A stretch of 64,000 nucleotides of DNA, taken from NCBI GenBank assembly GCA_003667245.1, contig RCNN01000104.1, positions 33,656-97,655 on the forward strand. The letters run 5' to 3'. Positions 1 to 13,297 of the stretch are shown here, piece by piece. Numbering within the stretch: the stretch's first letter is position 1; each line of letters opens with the position of its first letter. This DNA is from Heterostelium multicystogenum (taxonomy: Eukaryota; Evosea; Eumycetozoa; Acytosteliales; Acytosteliaceae). The position numbers were made by a program, and so were the translations under genes. The notes beneath the pieces are model-generated. The model was not told where the DNA came from, ran no database searches, and saw nothing but the letters and a program-made list of their open reading frames with translations.

Positions 1-215
1 ATCCTATTTAAATTGATGATAGTTACACTTACTGTTCGTATACTAACACTTAAAAAGTTAAAATGAATTCATGGTTTATCACTCTTACTCATATAAATAC
101 AAATTACTTTTAATTTAATTCCCATTCATACCAATCCAAATTGCAATTTCCACCCAATAGTTTAGTAGTAAATTTCAATATTATTAGTATTTAATCAACC
201 AAATAAAGAGAAACA

Positions 216-748
216 ATGATTATAGAATTGACTGAGAATATTAATAATAAAAATAATAACAATAGTAATAATAGAATAAAAGAAAATATTAACACTAATA
301 TTTATAATAACAATAGAAAATGTTTTGAAAGAAATGGTTGATTCTGGTGGTAATGAATGGGATTCATTGAAGAGATATCAGATGCTTTCAGATTGTAGCT
401 CATTCTATGAGATTTCTCCAGAGATAGAAGAAATCGAATGTTTTCCAATCAATTATATTCCTGAGAAAATTGGTAATATGATTGAGCCTTTGGTGCAAGC
501 AACCAGCGATGATAGTGATATGGATAGTGAAATGGAGTGTTTTTTTTGAAATGCACGATGTATATTATAATGATCTATACACCCCCATGTCTGAAAATCC
601 AACTTCCGAAATCGACAGTTCCTTATCATCTGAAGTATATGAATGGATTCCAAGTATGGCATGGATTCCCAAGAGTGAAACCCACTATTCAAACAGTAAA
701 TGGTGTATAATCAATTCCAGTTTAAAAGCTGAGTCTCATATAGTCTAA
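216..748 (+). CDS. Hypothetical protein, broken reading frame
   Basis: Unrecognised small protein. An ATG at 216 opens an Asn-rich leader (about 41 codons, stop at 339). Protein-like sequence then continues in a second frame to 549 (Glu/Asp/Ser-rich, with SDDSDMDSEME near its end) and in a third frame to a stop at 748. The last frame change lies at a run of T at 540-548, a typical place for a single-base indel. No splice signals explain the changes. The gene converges on DHX35, whose stop is only 97 bp away. I see no known domain, signal peptide or membrane segment. It could also be two unrelated short ORFs, so confidence is low. Confidence 0.35.
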
Positions 749-844
749 ATTTATACTTTCCATATAAATATATATCCTACTTATTATGTATTATACAAAT
801 AAATATAAATTACAATGATTATTATTATTAATATGTTATTATTA

Positions 845-3018
<2,174 letters not shown>

Positions 3019-3630
3019 TTATTTCACAATGATGTTCACACGAGTTTGCTGGACAATGTCGCAGATTAAGATAAATAAAATTGTCATTCCAGTTTTTTTA
3101 ATTAAAGATGACCATCCGGAGGTAACACTATTCATTTTATGAAGTTTGCACAATGGGGGTGCTAAAAGGACCGGACAACAACAAAATCAAAAAATATAAA
3201 ATCAATCATCTATAGATACTATACAATCGCCTAATCCAATAGTTGTCAACAACAACTACAACCTGGTTCAACCACATTTAAAATCAAACTATATTAGTGT
3301 AGTTCAAATAAAATCTAATATTAAAGGATGATTGATACTTTTAGATATTTGTAAATACCAGTATCATAGTTTGACCAGTGGTATCATCTTCATCTCTTGC
3401 GGGAGTAAGTACCCAACAATTTCGAAAATGTCTTGACACAAGTGCAAATTTCAGTTGGGATTTAGGTGTGTGTCGTGCAAATACAATAGATTTTTAATTT
3501 ATTTAAAAGATTTTATTTAAAACAAATCTTAAATTTTATTGGCAAAAAAATTGAGATTAGTTTTAGTGTTTGTGTTATGTCTTTTGATATCATTAAAGCT
3601 TATCTATCCACTACAACAGTAATAATAATA
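3019..3630. other. Intergenic region between divergent genes
   Basis: This 612-bp stretch separates the starts of DHX35 (minus) and the acid phosphatase gene (plus), so it should hold both promoters. It is AT-rich with T and A runs typical of dictyostelid promoters. I see no ORF, RNA gene or clear repeat. Confidence 0.5.
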
Positions 3631-5674
3631 ATGATCTATTATTCAAACAGAAATATTCTTTTATTAGGGTTGATCGCTATATCTTTTATTTTTAGCACTA
3701 CTCATGCTCAACCTCTGTTGAAAGCATTTCCTGGTATGTATGGTGTGAGACAATAAGTCACTTTAGCGTGGTAGGAGCTAACCTATCTTTCTATTCGTTC
3801 ATTGTGCAATGCAGAGGTCTTGCAGCAATCAGGTGACTTTCGTAGAGATAACATGGCAGGGTATTGAAAATCCAACGAAATGGATGCTTTGGCTATTTAT
3901 TTCCCAGTAGATTCAAATTTGACTGCTCCAGTCGGATATGTTTTGCTCTCAAATTCTTCAAGTAAGTACCGCTCAAATATATATATTATGTAGCCGGAAA
4001 AACAAAGCAAGCACTAACCTTTGGGTAAATAAAGCTTGGAAAGAAGGATATGGATCATTGTCTTTGAAGTTGGTCAATGTTCGTGAAAACTATTTATTCA
4101 GAAATTTGGTGCCTGGAAGTACTCCACCAACCATCGTTTACGATAAGGTAATGGTTGTCGAATGTTGCTACTTCGAATGAAAGTAACTTTTGAGAACCTC
4201 AATATGCCAGGAAAGCAATATCTTTCAATTGACTAACAGCACAGACGAAATGAGACTCATGTGGATCTCAGGTACCAATGACACCCCAATCGTCGTCACA
4301 GTAGGAACATCTCCATCTTCGCTCAACAAACAAATTCACTGGTACTTCAGTCACTTACACAATCAATCAGATGTGCGAAAAGCCAGCAATCGATCCACTC
4401 TATTTCCGTAATCCTGGATACATCCACGATGTTGTTATCACTGGATTGGACCACGCTACTGAATACTTTATACCTTTGGTAGTAATAACGATGGCTTTGT
4501 AGGACCATTCAGCTTCATAAGTGCACCAGCACCAGCATCTGAGGCATATATTGTAGCATTTGGTGATCTCGGTGTCATGCCTTCATTCTATCCAGCAAAC
4601 AGTGATGCCCAAACACCAGCACCCCAAACTGTTGCCAACGTCTATCAAACTGTCATGGCACCATTCTCTCACTCGCCACTCGCAAAGAAGCTTGGAAAAA
4701 CATCTAGCAACGGACTCAACCCAATCCCCAACATGGACTGTCCTCCACATTGGTGACATTTCATATGCCAGAGGATATGCTTTCCTTTGGGACTACTTCC
4801 AAGATGCTATGGCCGAAGTCCTCGGTCGTGCTCCATACATGGTTTCTATTGGAAAGTAAGTAAACTATCTTAATCTAAAGAATAGACCAAAGTTATTAAT
4901 CATTATGTATCAGTCATGAATGGGATTATAAGAATCAATCATTCAACCCAAGTTGGAGTGACTATGGTACTGATAGTGGTGGTGAATGTGGTGTCCCATA
5001 CATGACTAGATATCACATGACAGGAGCAGAGAATACACCACAAAGAAACCTTTGGTATTCATTTGAAAATGGTCCAATCCATTTTACCATAATGTCTGCT
5101 GAACATGACTTTTTAGTTGGATCAGAACAATACAAGTGGCTCGAGCAAGATTTAGCTTCAGTTGATAGAACCAGAACTCCTTGGGTTGTATTCAGTGGTC
5201 ATCGTCCAATGTATGATTCTGCATTGCCAGGAGGTGAGATTGGTCTTAAAACTAATCTTCGTGCCAATATCGAACCACTTTTACTGACATATGATGTCAA
5301 TCTTTGCCTATGGGGTCACGTGTAAGTAATATCTTAGAGTATCCTATATAAACATTACCCTAACATACTCTACCACTAGTCATGTTTATGAAAGAATGTG
5401 TGGATTAATTAATGGAACATGTGCTCAGTCCGATAATGAAGCACCAGTACACGTTTTAATTGGTATGGCTGGAAATACCTACCAAGTTCCATGGACAGCC
5501 AACGACTTGTCTGGTGGTAACGGTCACGAAATTCAACCAGACTATTCAATTTTCAGAGCAATCAACTATGGTTACACCAGATTCTATGCCAACACAACAT
5601 CATTATATTTCGAATATGTTGGTAACAATAGAAATCTTGTTCATGACAGCTTCTGGCTACAAAGCAAATACTAA
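3631..5674 (+). CDS. Secreted purple acid phosphatase
   Basis: Metallophosphoesterase of the plant-type purple acid phosphatase family, which hydrolyses phosphate esters in acidic or extracellular compartments with a two-metal centre. The ATG at 3631 starts a signal peptide (IYYSNRNILLLGLIAISFIF, then STTHAQ). An N-terminal Fn3-like region carries WKEGYGSLSLKLVNVREN. All five metal-ligand blocks are present in order: AFGDLG, HIGDISYARG, NHEWDYK, VFSGHRPMYDS, and GHVHVYER across the last intron. Introns are visible at about 4855-4913 (GTAAGT...TCAG) and 5322-5380, with further ones near 3733, 3962 and 4150. Frame changes occur around 3880, 4350-4560 and 4735. The stop is at 5672-5674, 83 bp from the converging CAP-papain gene. 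The substrate cannot be inferred. Confidence 0.88.
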
Positions 5675-5757
5675 ACTAACTTTATTCCTTAAAATAAATA
5701 CTTTATTGGTCGACCTTTATATAACATAACATAACATATATATATATATATATTAAT

Positions 5758-7065
5758 TTAGAATGTTGGATAATATGAATTGTAACCTAACATGAAACAG
5801 TTATCATTAGCAGCGGTCAAGTACATATTTCCACCTACTCCCACCAAGTACCCCAGGAATTACGCAATATATAGTAGTCTTGGTCTGCATCGTATCCAAC
5901 CAATGCTACAATATGGTTTGTAGTATTTGTACTGTTGTTTACAATTAAAAATACCAGTGGAATATCTTTGGAAATCATCGTCTACCCAGAGTGCTACTGC
6001 AATTGGACCATTTTTAAGCTCTGCAAGCAGTGCTTCTTTGTTTTGAGCAGGGTATATCCATGATTGGCCCAGTAGAATCTTGATTTGCCTGGTGGTGATG
6101 TATAACTACATTCTCCACCGGTGGCCTTATATGGCTCATCTTCTTCATAAGCTATTCCGGTATTTAGGAACTCACTGAATACCTTTGAAGACCAACCTCC
6201 ATTACAACCATATGGGAGACCTATACACAATTATAATTAATATTGGTAATTTTAAAATAACAAAATAACATTATAACTTACAATTAACAGCATTTTGCTC
6301 AGCAAGATCAAGTGTATTGATTACAGAATTTCCATTCTTAATCATATATCTAGATTCAAGGGCGGCAACAGTTCCAAACGACCAACAAGAACCACAATTA
6401 CCTTGGTTTTTAATAGGTGTCACGTATCCGTTTCTCCAATCAATACTGTTGGGATTGGTAGTTGGAGGGGGTGGAGTTGGCGCAGGAGTTGGAGGTACTC
6501 CTGGTGTGTAAGGTGCAACACCATCAAATCCTGCTAGACTTTGGTATGCACATGACATATATGTGTAGGAACCACATTCAGCCTTTCCACATCCAAAACG
6601 TGTTACATTGGACCAAACCATAAATGTCCATGCCTAATGATATTAATATTAATATAAATTATTTAGAAATATATTAATTATTTCTTAACATACTTTACAA
6701 GTTGTATCAGTTTTACAAGTTTTTGTGTCCCAGTCGTAGTTGTCACCTAGCCTTCTAATATATTCCATTTGGACCTGAGGAGTAAAATAACTTGGTGGTG
6801 ACCACCAATATTGCCATTCAGAAGCAACTCCTTGGTATGCCAATGGGCTCCAGTTTCCTCTACAGGTGCTTAGTTCGGTTTGGATAACATTGGCAATATC
6901 ATAATCGTAAGTTAACAAGCTCAAAGGAGGATTGGCAGATGGTGTTGGATTACTTCTTATAGCATTATGGTAAGTAATTAAATATTGAACATCATCAGCT
7001 GAGAGTTGTCCATAAACATATGAAACAATAGATATTATACAAATTAAAACTATTTGTATTTTCAT
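5758..7065 (-). CDS. CAP/SCP domain fused to papain-family cysteine protease
   Basis: Secreted fusion protein. A signal peptide (MKIQIVLICIISIVSYVYG) is followed by a CAP/SCP domain (YHNAIRSNP, then MVWSNVTRFGCG), a Pro/Thr linker (PPTPAPTPPPPTT), and a C1A papain domain. The catalytic Cys is in NQGNCGSCWSFG, the His in TNHIVALVGYD and the Asn in NSWGTWWG. Introns are at 6634-6693 and 6221-6281, both with clean GT-AG borders. No ERFNIN/I29 prodomain precedes the protease: the linker runs straight into the mature-type start IDWRNGYVTPIKNQG. The CAP domain keeps the first His (YHN) but lacks the usual HxTQ His. Frame changes near 5860-6000 split the C-terminal part, including just before and after NSWG. 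It is divergent from the I29-like gene at 7740, which may be functionally linked (inference). Confidence 0.87.
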
Positions 7066-7739
7066 TTTAATTTAATAAATAATATAAATAAATAAATAAT
7101 ATAAATAAATAAATAAATAATAACTTGATATCTATTAGGAAATGATGAATAAATTGATCTATTTAAGTTGAAATTTCAACCGTTGAAATCTAAGGTTTTC
7201 CATCTTGAAAAATGGGTTCATGATATTCTTTGAGAAAATTTATCATAATCGATAACTAGCTCGAAAAAAGAATGTTTTACACCAATCAATGAGTTCATTA
7301 CTACAAAAAAAACAACTGATCTCCCCAACTTTGATCAATACTTGCATCATGAAACCCAAAAATTAATTAATTAATTAATCAAAGCCGTTTTAAACAAGAA
7401 ATTTTCAAAATTATCTTAAAAAAATATCCAAATCGTTTCAAAAAAAACACCAAAAAATAGATCGGCCATCTTGATGATCCAATTGAATTTTTCAATATTA
7501 AACGGAACAATTTCAGATATTTACATTTTATAATAATAGAAAATCTCACCAATGGTATAGATCATTGTTCCAGTTCCAAATTTACAAACCGGTCATAATT
7601 GAACAGAATCAACCAACTACTTTGAAATATACAATTTCTAAAGTTCTATTTGGAATTAAACTATTACCTATTATTTATTACCTATTATTAATTTATTTAT
7701 AGTTATTTATTTATTTATTTATTATTAATATTATTAGAA
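7066..7739. promoter_or_regulatory. Shared upstream region of the protease and propeptide genes
   Basis: This 674-bp region lies between two divergent starts (7065 minus, 7740 plus). It contains AAAT/TTTA tandem runs directly upstream of both starts (about 7071-7125 and 7665-7738) and a mid region of A/T tracts. I cannot point to a specific operator. Sharing of promoter elements is inferred from the arrangement only. Confidence 0.4.
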
Positions 7740-8460
7740 ATGAAATATTTATTTATTAGTATTTGTGTTTGTATATTATTTTTAAATTGTACTGCAGAAT
7801 ACCAAGCTACTGAAGCAGATTTACAAAATGTGTTTAAGTCTTGGGCAGCTGCATATCAAAAAACCTATACCAGTGAAGAATTTCAAGATGCCTATCAAAA
7901 AATGGAAGGTCAATTTTCAAAGCGGTAGTTAATCATAATTCACAATTCAAAAATTTACCAGATGCTGTCGTCAATGCTGTTCCAAACTCTATTGTAGAGG
8001 GTGAAGTAAGTAGTGCTCAGGCTGCTCAACCAACTATAACTTATCCCAAGGCCCAGTCTCAACTTCGTAAGTTCAACATATTGGAAAAAACAAAATATTA
8101 GCTCTAACATAATAATTCTTCAATTCAGAGTCCATGAATTATTTTGGAGATCTATCATATTCTGAGTTTGTCCAAACTTTTACTGGTGCTACTCCACCTG
8201 CAATTGGAGCTGCTAGTTTGGCGGCCTCCACTATTGCTGCTATAGTTGCCGGAGGTACATTGGTTGTTGCAGGTGCAGCAACTACCACAGTTGTTATTAT
8301 CAAAAAGAGAAGAGCAAACAAAAATAGAGAAATTGAACTCCAAGGTCAAGAAATTTCATCACCAACACCAATTCCAGAGGGTGCTACCAATGTATTCAAC
8401 ATGGAACCACCACATCACTCAATTACTGCAAGATTGTTTGGAGTAAAGAATAATAAATAA
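7740..8460 (+). CDS. Membrane-anchored I29 (cathepsin propeptide-like) protein without protease domain
   Basis: A signal peptide (MKYLFISICVCILFLNCTA) precedes a region like the I29 inhibitor domain of papain-family proenzymes: FKSWAAAYQKTYTSEEF, a VVNHNSQ segment, and after a 62-bp intron (8067-8128) MNYFGDLSYSEFVQTFTG, which matches the conserved end of I29 domains. Where a protease should follow there is instead a transmembrane segment (about 8205-8300, Ala/Gly/Val/Ile-rich), the stop-transfer sequence KKRR, and a cytoplasmic tail of about 45 residues. Predicted topology is type I with the propeptide outside or in the lumen. One single-base frame change lies near 7922. The intact part after the intron argues that the gene lives. 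A role as trans-acting inhibitor or chaperone of a cysteine protease is inference. Confidence 0.75.
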
Positions 8461-8682
8461 AATCTTGATTATATTATCTTAGGCTGAAATTGACTCCAAT
8501 GTTGCTGGAGGTACAAATAAAGGATTGTATTGTTTGAGTTGTATCCATGAGATTTAACATTCTCCATCTTCCACAAAGTGAGTTCGGATGCATTAGTTTG
8601 ACCATGCACCAATGATAAAAGAATAATCGATGACCATCATAGTATAAACTATGTCCGTAGTTTTAAAAGAGAGACCTATAAT

Positions 8683-10064
8683 CTAAAAATTTAATTGTTC
8701 TACTTCAACAAAATCATCATTGCTTCCTACTTTTCTGGCTAAAACTCCTTGATCCAAAAACATCCACTATTCTTCCATTCTTTCATGTCTTCACTTGAGA
8801 ATCCACTATATACATTGCCATCTCTGAGTCGATATTCCATTGATGGCTGTTAGAACTGTTTCCATTGTTGCTACCATTTGATTGTGATGGGGTTGTTGCA
8901 GGTCTTCCAATATGCTTATTTAATATAGCTTGAACTGCTTCTTTTTTATCAGAATAGATATCTTTTTGAGGGATTAGAATAGCCGAATTAGTATTTTCCA
9001 AACTTACTGATTATCTTTTCTCAGTGAACATACTCATATATCCATTTGCTAATAGGTAGTTAGATGCCTCCGTTAGATCGGAAAATTGCCGTGATTTGAT
9101 TTGAGATTCGTCTGTTTCCATTGAATCGTTTTGTTGTTCTTTAGATTGATCACTTGCTGATGCTTTCGATCTTTGTTGCTGCTGTTTCTTTTTAACTGTT
9201 TTCTTAACGGCACCTCCCAATCTTCTGAGTGCACTTGGCACTGTTTCACCGGGCTGCAATATATTGACGACCAACGTCAGCATATGCCTACGAGTGTCAC
9301 GCTCTTCTACTGTCAAACCTTTGCGCTTCTTTTCTGCCAACTCTCTATCTTCTTTTTTCCCATTGATCTTCATCGTCGTCATCATCGTCTGCGGCTTCTT
9401 GTCGTGCCATCTCTTTTCTGCTGATTTTGGGCATTTTCTTCTTCCACACTGTATCGTACTCTTGCAGCCATGCATCTTCATCGTCTTCATCATTTTCATC
9501 ACGCTCATAGGTTCCATCATCTTTGAACTTTCCCTCTGATCTCTCTTCCCTAAGATTGAAGGGAATGACATCGATTTCATCCTCAGAGTCATCGTCGTCC
9601 TCTTGCCTCTGTTTCTTAGTTTCGTCGATATCCTGTTGTTTCTTTTGTCTAGCTCTTCTCTGCATTTCAAGCTGGTCATCATCGTCATCATCGTAGACTT
9701 CGTCTTCCTCACCATCGACGCTCTGTATGAAACCTTTGTCATCAACGATATCTTTGTTTGTGGTGGATCTCTCCGAAGCAACAAAAATCTTCTCCTTCTT
9801 TTGTATCTGTGACTCACGCTCCAACTGCTTTGCATCAGCCCTTCTTATTTGCTCGAGAAGCTCGTTGTCATCATATAGCTTTACCTCATTCCTCATACCA
9901 CTATTACTACTACTACTTTGTACACTATCATTGGTACCATTATTGGAATCTATAAGCTTTACATCTACTTCCTCTTGGAATCTAACTTTTTTTTCAGATG
10001 ACTCGCCATTACCATTCTCATGCTTTCTCTTATAGCTACCATTAAATTCATCATTATCATCCAT
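8683..10064 (-). CDS. CD2BP2: CD2BP2/Snu40-like U5 snRNP protein with GYF domain
   Basis: Homologue of CD2BP2 (Lin1/Snu40, U5-52K), a spliceosomal protein with a C-terminal GYF domain that binds Pro-rich peptides. The ATG at 10062-10064 opens MDDNDEFNGSYKRK. Family blocks follow: VRFQEEVDVKL, IPFNLREERSEGKFKDDGTY and LQEYDTVW, then in another frame LQPGETVPSALRRLGG. A degenerate GYF-like end follows (HQWNID, then VYSGFSSEDMKEWKNSG and GVLARKVGSNDDF) up to a stop at 8683-8685. Asp/Glu runs at 9345-9700 are typical of the family. Frame changes lie near 9345-9400, 9005 and 8800, with homology continuing each time. The region 8461-8682 downstream holds no gene that I can see. Confidence 0.83.
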
Positions 10065-10787
10065 CTTATTTAATAATAGTAATAATAATATATAAATAGA
10101 AAAAATAAATAGAAAGAGATACTAATTTAAATTAAAAATCGAACAATGATTCTTCCATTTTTTATTGATAAATTTTCATCTTGTTCACCTCCACAATGTC
10201 GAAACAACCAGATATGGTAGCCTAGTTGAACATTATGGTTGAATCGAAACAACTCTTCCTCTTTGGGTATTAGATCAAATAAATGACCTATTAAGTACTG
10301 TCTTAATTCTTAATTTCTTAACAAAGAAATAGACTTATTTTATCTATAAATAAATGTGTACTTGGTGTGAGATAACCGAGGAAGAATCCAACAAGTTTGG
10401 ATTCGGTGATGGTGTCTCAGTTTGTTTGTGTTTATATATCGATCAAGATAATCAATCACTTGTCAGTTTCAGCAATTTCCAATTATCTTAGACGTTTGAT
10501 GCTATCAGATTGCTTATCTCCGATGTTTGTATGCCATGTGACTAAACATGAGATTGAATCATTTGACAAGATCTTCTCATTATTTATTAGCTAACTCTTT
10601 GATGCATTCATTTCAAATTACACAGTATGTTTGTTAAAAACTTTTGCAAAATTAATTTAAATAAATTTAAAAAATAATAATTTTGGTTTTTTAAAAAAAG
10701 ACGAACGAGGTTATTATTGAAATAGTGTGGAGTAAATTTATTACAAAGCCTTTTCGGTATCTATCCACTATCTCTATTGACATCGGT

Positions 10788-10818
<31 letters not shown>

Positions 10819-10841
10819 GATATACTAAATATTAGAAAGTA
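10065..10841. other. Intergenic region with possible short gene remnant
   Basis: The 777 bp between the divergent CD2BP2 and UTP3 genes include a plus-strand ATG at 10352 opening about 45 protein-like codons (start MCTWCEITEEESNKFGFG). The sequence continues in another frame to a stop at about 10594. No family is recognised. It may be a small broken gene or chance. A trinucleotide ATT run sits at about 10790-10818 just before UTP3. Confidence 0.3.
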
Positions 10842-13190
10842 ATGCCAGGTATGCCAAAAGGAAAGAAGGCAAATGCTTTGTCAAAAGCAGCCACCAATAA
10901 GAAAGAAAAGTCAATAGATGAACTATATGGTAAAGGTGAAATTGATGAGTGTATGTATTCATTGATCCTTGAATCAAACCAAAGTACTATGTTTAATGAG
11001 AATAGTACTGTTCTTAGGTGATCTTTATATATACTGATATTCTAACATCTTTGTTTGCAATCATTGATTGGTGTAGTCGTTGAAAAGAAGAGTCAGATCA
11101 ATCTTTCAAAGAAGAATAGTGCATCTACAATCACCAAAAAGAAAGAGATCCTCCCTGTAGATGTATCAGATGAGGAGGTAGAGGATTTCGATGAGGATGC
11201 TGACGATTTCGATGAGGATGCTGAAGACTTTGATGATGGTGACTTTGATGAGGACGACTTTGATGAGGAGGACGATGAAGTCGATATGGGATTGAAGAAG
11301 GCAAAGAACAACAAGGATTTGGCATCGCTGGACAATCGTATTGCCTGGGGTAAGGAGCGTGACGACTTCTATGGTAATCGTGTTGATGACGACGAAGTTG
11401 GTTCTGAAGACGAAGAAGAAGAGGAGCGTGAAGCACTTGCATTACAAGAGCAACGTAAGAAGTTGATGAAGGAAGAAGATTACCAATTCGATGACACATT
11501 CAGCTCCGTCATCTCAAAGAAGGCATCTGTCGACACCAAGCGTTCAATCGACCCAGAAGAAAAGATTTTAGACTCAATGAACAAAGACTTATCATCCATC
11601 GACTTTGGTAATAAGTAAGTTGTTGTTGTATACGATAACACCGTTAATTAGCAACCAGCTAACTAACTCATACAAATGATCATTTATGACTTCAGTCAAG
11701 ATGTAGAGTTATTACAAAAGAATCTATCGAATTTCACAAAGAAAGAGAAACTCCAATATTTGATGCAAGAGTCGCCCATTCTATTGCAGTTGCTCGACGA
11801 CTTCAAATCAAAGATTGAAGAGATTAAATATACACTCGTCCCAATTTTAGAGAAAGTTAAATCGGAGCAATTACCAACTTCTAAAGGAATCAGCTTTTTG
11901 GAAACAAAATACCGTAGGTTAACAGTTGCGGCAACTGCAAGTTGTGAATTCACATTAGGTACTAATTGCTGGATATGTTCATCTAGATTTGTTATTAAGT
12001 TACTGTTTAAATATTACATATTTCTTGATGCTAAAGGCATCTGGATCATCGATTAAGGATCATCCAGTCATAGATCAACTTGTAAAAATTCGTACCATTC
12101 TTGAAAAGATCAAACCATTGGATAATAAGCTACAGTATCAAGTTGAGAAGTTGCTCAAGACTGCCACCTTGGGTGTTGTTCAACAATCTAAAGATGATCC
12201 AACTCGTTTCAAACCAAATCTCAATGAGATGTCGAATGCCGATGATGACGACGAAGAGACAGCAATGATGCGTGAGGCAAATCTATATATGGCACCACAG
12301 ACCGCTTCGGAGCGTAGCGAAAAGGAAGCATCCATCGAGAAGAAGCGTGAGCAACGTGAGCTTGCAAGAAAGAAGAAGGCTGTTCAATCATCGATTTCCA
12401 AATTCATTATGGAGGAGTATGGTGATGCTCCAGAGGAGTTAGAGGACAACTACGACATGGCTGAGAAGGAAGACGAAGAGGATAAAGAAGTCAAAGAGTA
12501 TGAGGAGAACAACTTTACACGTATCATACAATCAAAGAAAGATAAGAAGAAAGTTAAACAAAGAAAATCAGATGAACTTAGTGTAAGTTTAAGAAGAAAA
12601 TATAGATAGATATCCAATCATGATGGATAAATGAATCAGCCTAGCTAACGCTTCTTTCTACAACTCTACAGGAATTGGCAGACTTTAATGATTTGAGTGG
12701 TATAATGGGTGAGAAGGAAGACAAGGAAGAAAGAGAAAACAGAGAGTATTTGAAGAAGAAGAGAATGGAAGCAACTTTGAGTGCTGCCAGTACAAAGAGA
12801 TCTAGATCAGCTGATGAAGATATACCATTACAAGAGAGAAAGAAGAATAAGATTGTACGTAAACAAGTGGAACAAGACGACGACGAAGTCATTGAATCCG
12901 ATGGTGAAGAGGAGTATGATGGTATTCCAAGAGCCGAAGGTGACTACTATGTAAACAACGATGTTGCAGATGGCAAGAGAAAGATTACCAAACAGATCGA
13001 AACCAATCGTGGTCTTACTCCATACCGTAGCAAGAAACATAGTACCCCACATCTCAAGAACCGTTCGAGATTCGAAGAGAAGTCAAAGAAGCTCAACAAC
13101 TCGAAATCAAAGGTTACAAGACAAGGTGGAAATTTCAAGGGAGTCAGCTCTGTACCAAGATCCGTCAAGAGTACTCCATACCAACATTAA
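10842..13190 (+). CDS. utp3: UTP3/Sas10 small-subunit processome protein
   Basis: Nucleolar protein of the SSU processome, needed for 18S rRNA maturation in known systems. The ATG at 10842 begins MPGMPKGKKAN. There are five exons, with introns at 10951-11076, 11615-11695, 11914-11986 and 12583-12671. Across these junctions the reading frame is continuous without errors. Features in order: an acidic FDEDADDFDED tract, the NRIAWGKERDDFYGN block, the Sas10/Utp3/C1D domain (LSSIDFGNNQDVELL, SKGISFLETKYHLLLSYCLN, VEKLLKTATLGV), a second acidic and Lys-rich region, and the Sas10 C-terminal domain with IETNRGLTPYRSKK. It converges on Nup35, whose stop is 107 bp away. Confidence 0.92.
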
Positions 13191-13297
13191 AAGCTTTAGC
13201 ATTCGCGACGATCTTAATAATAATAACTTATTAAATAAATATATCATTTTATTAACTTAATAGTGAAATGAATGATTCATTATTGGAGCCTGCCCGT

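Noticed and set aside
9002..9010. GTAAGT in CD2BP2 considered as an intron donor
   Set aside because: The sequence reads through as SVSLENTNSA in frame with the following conserved part; a one-base break fits better than an intron.
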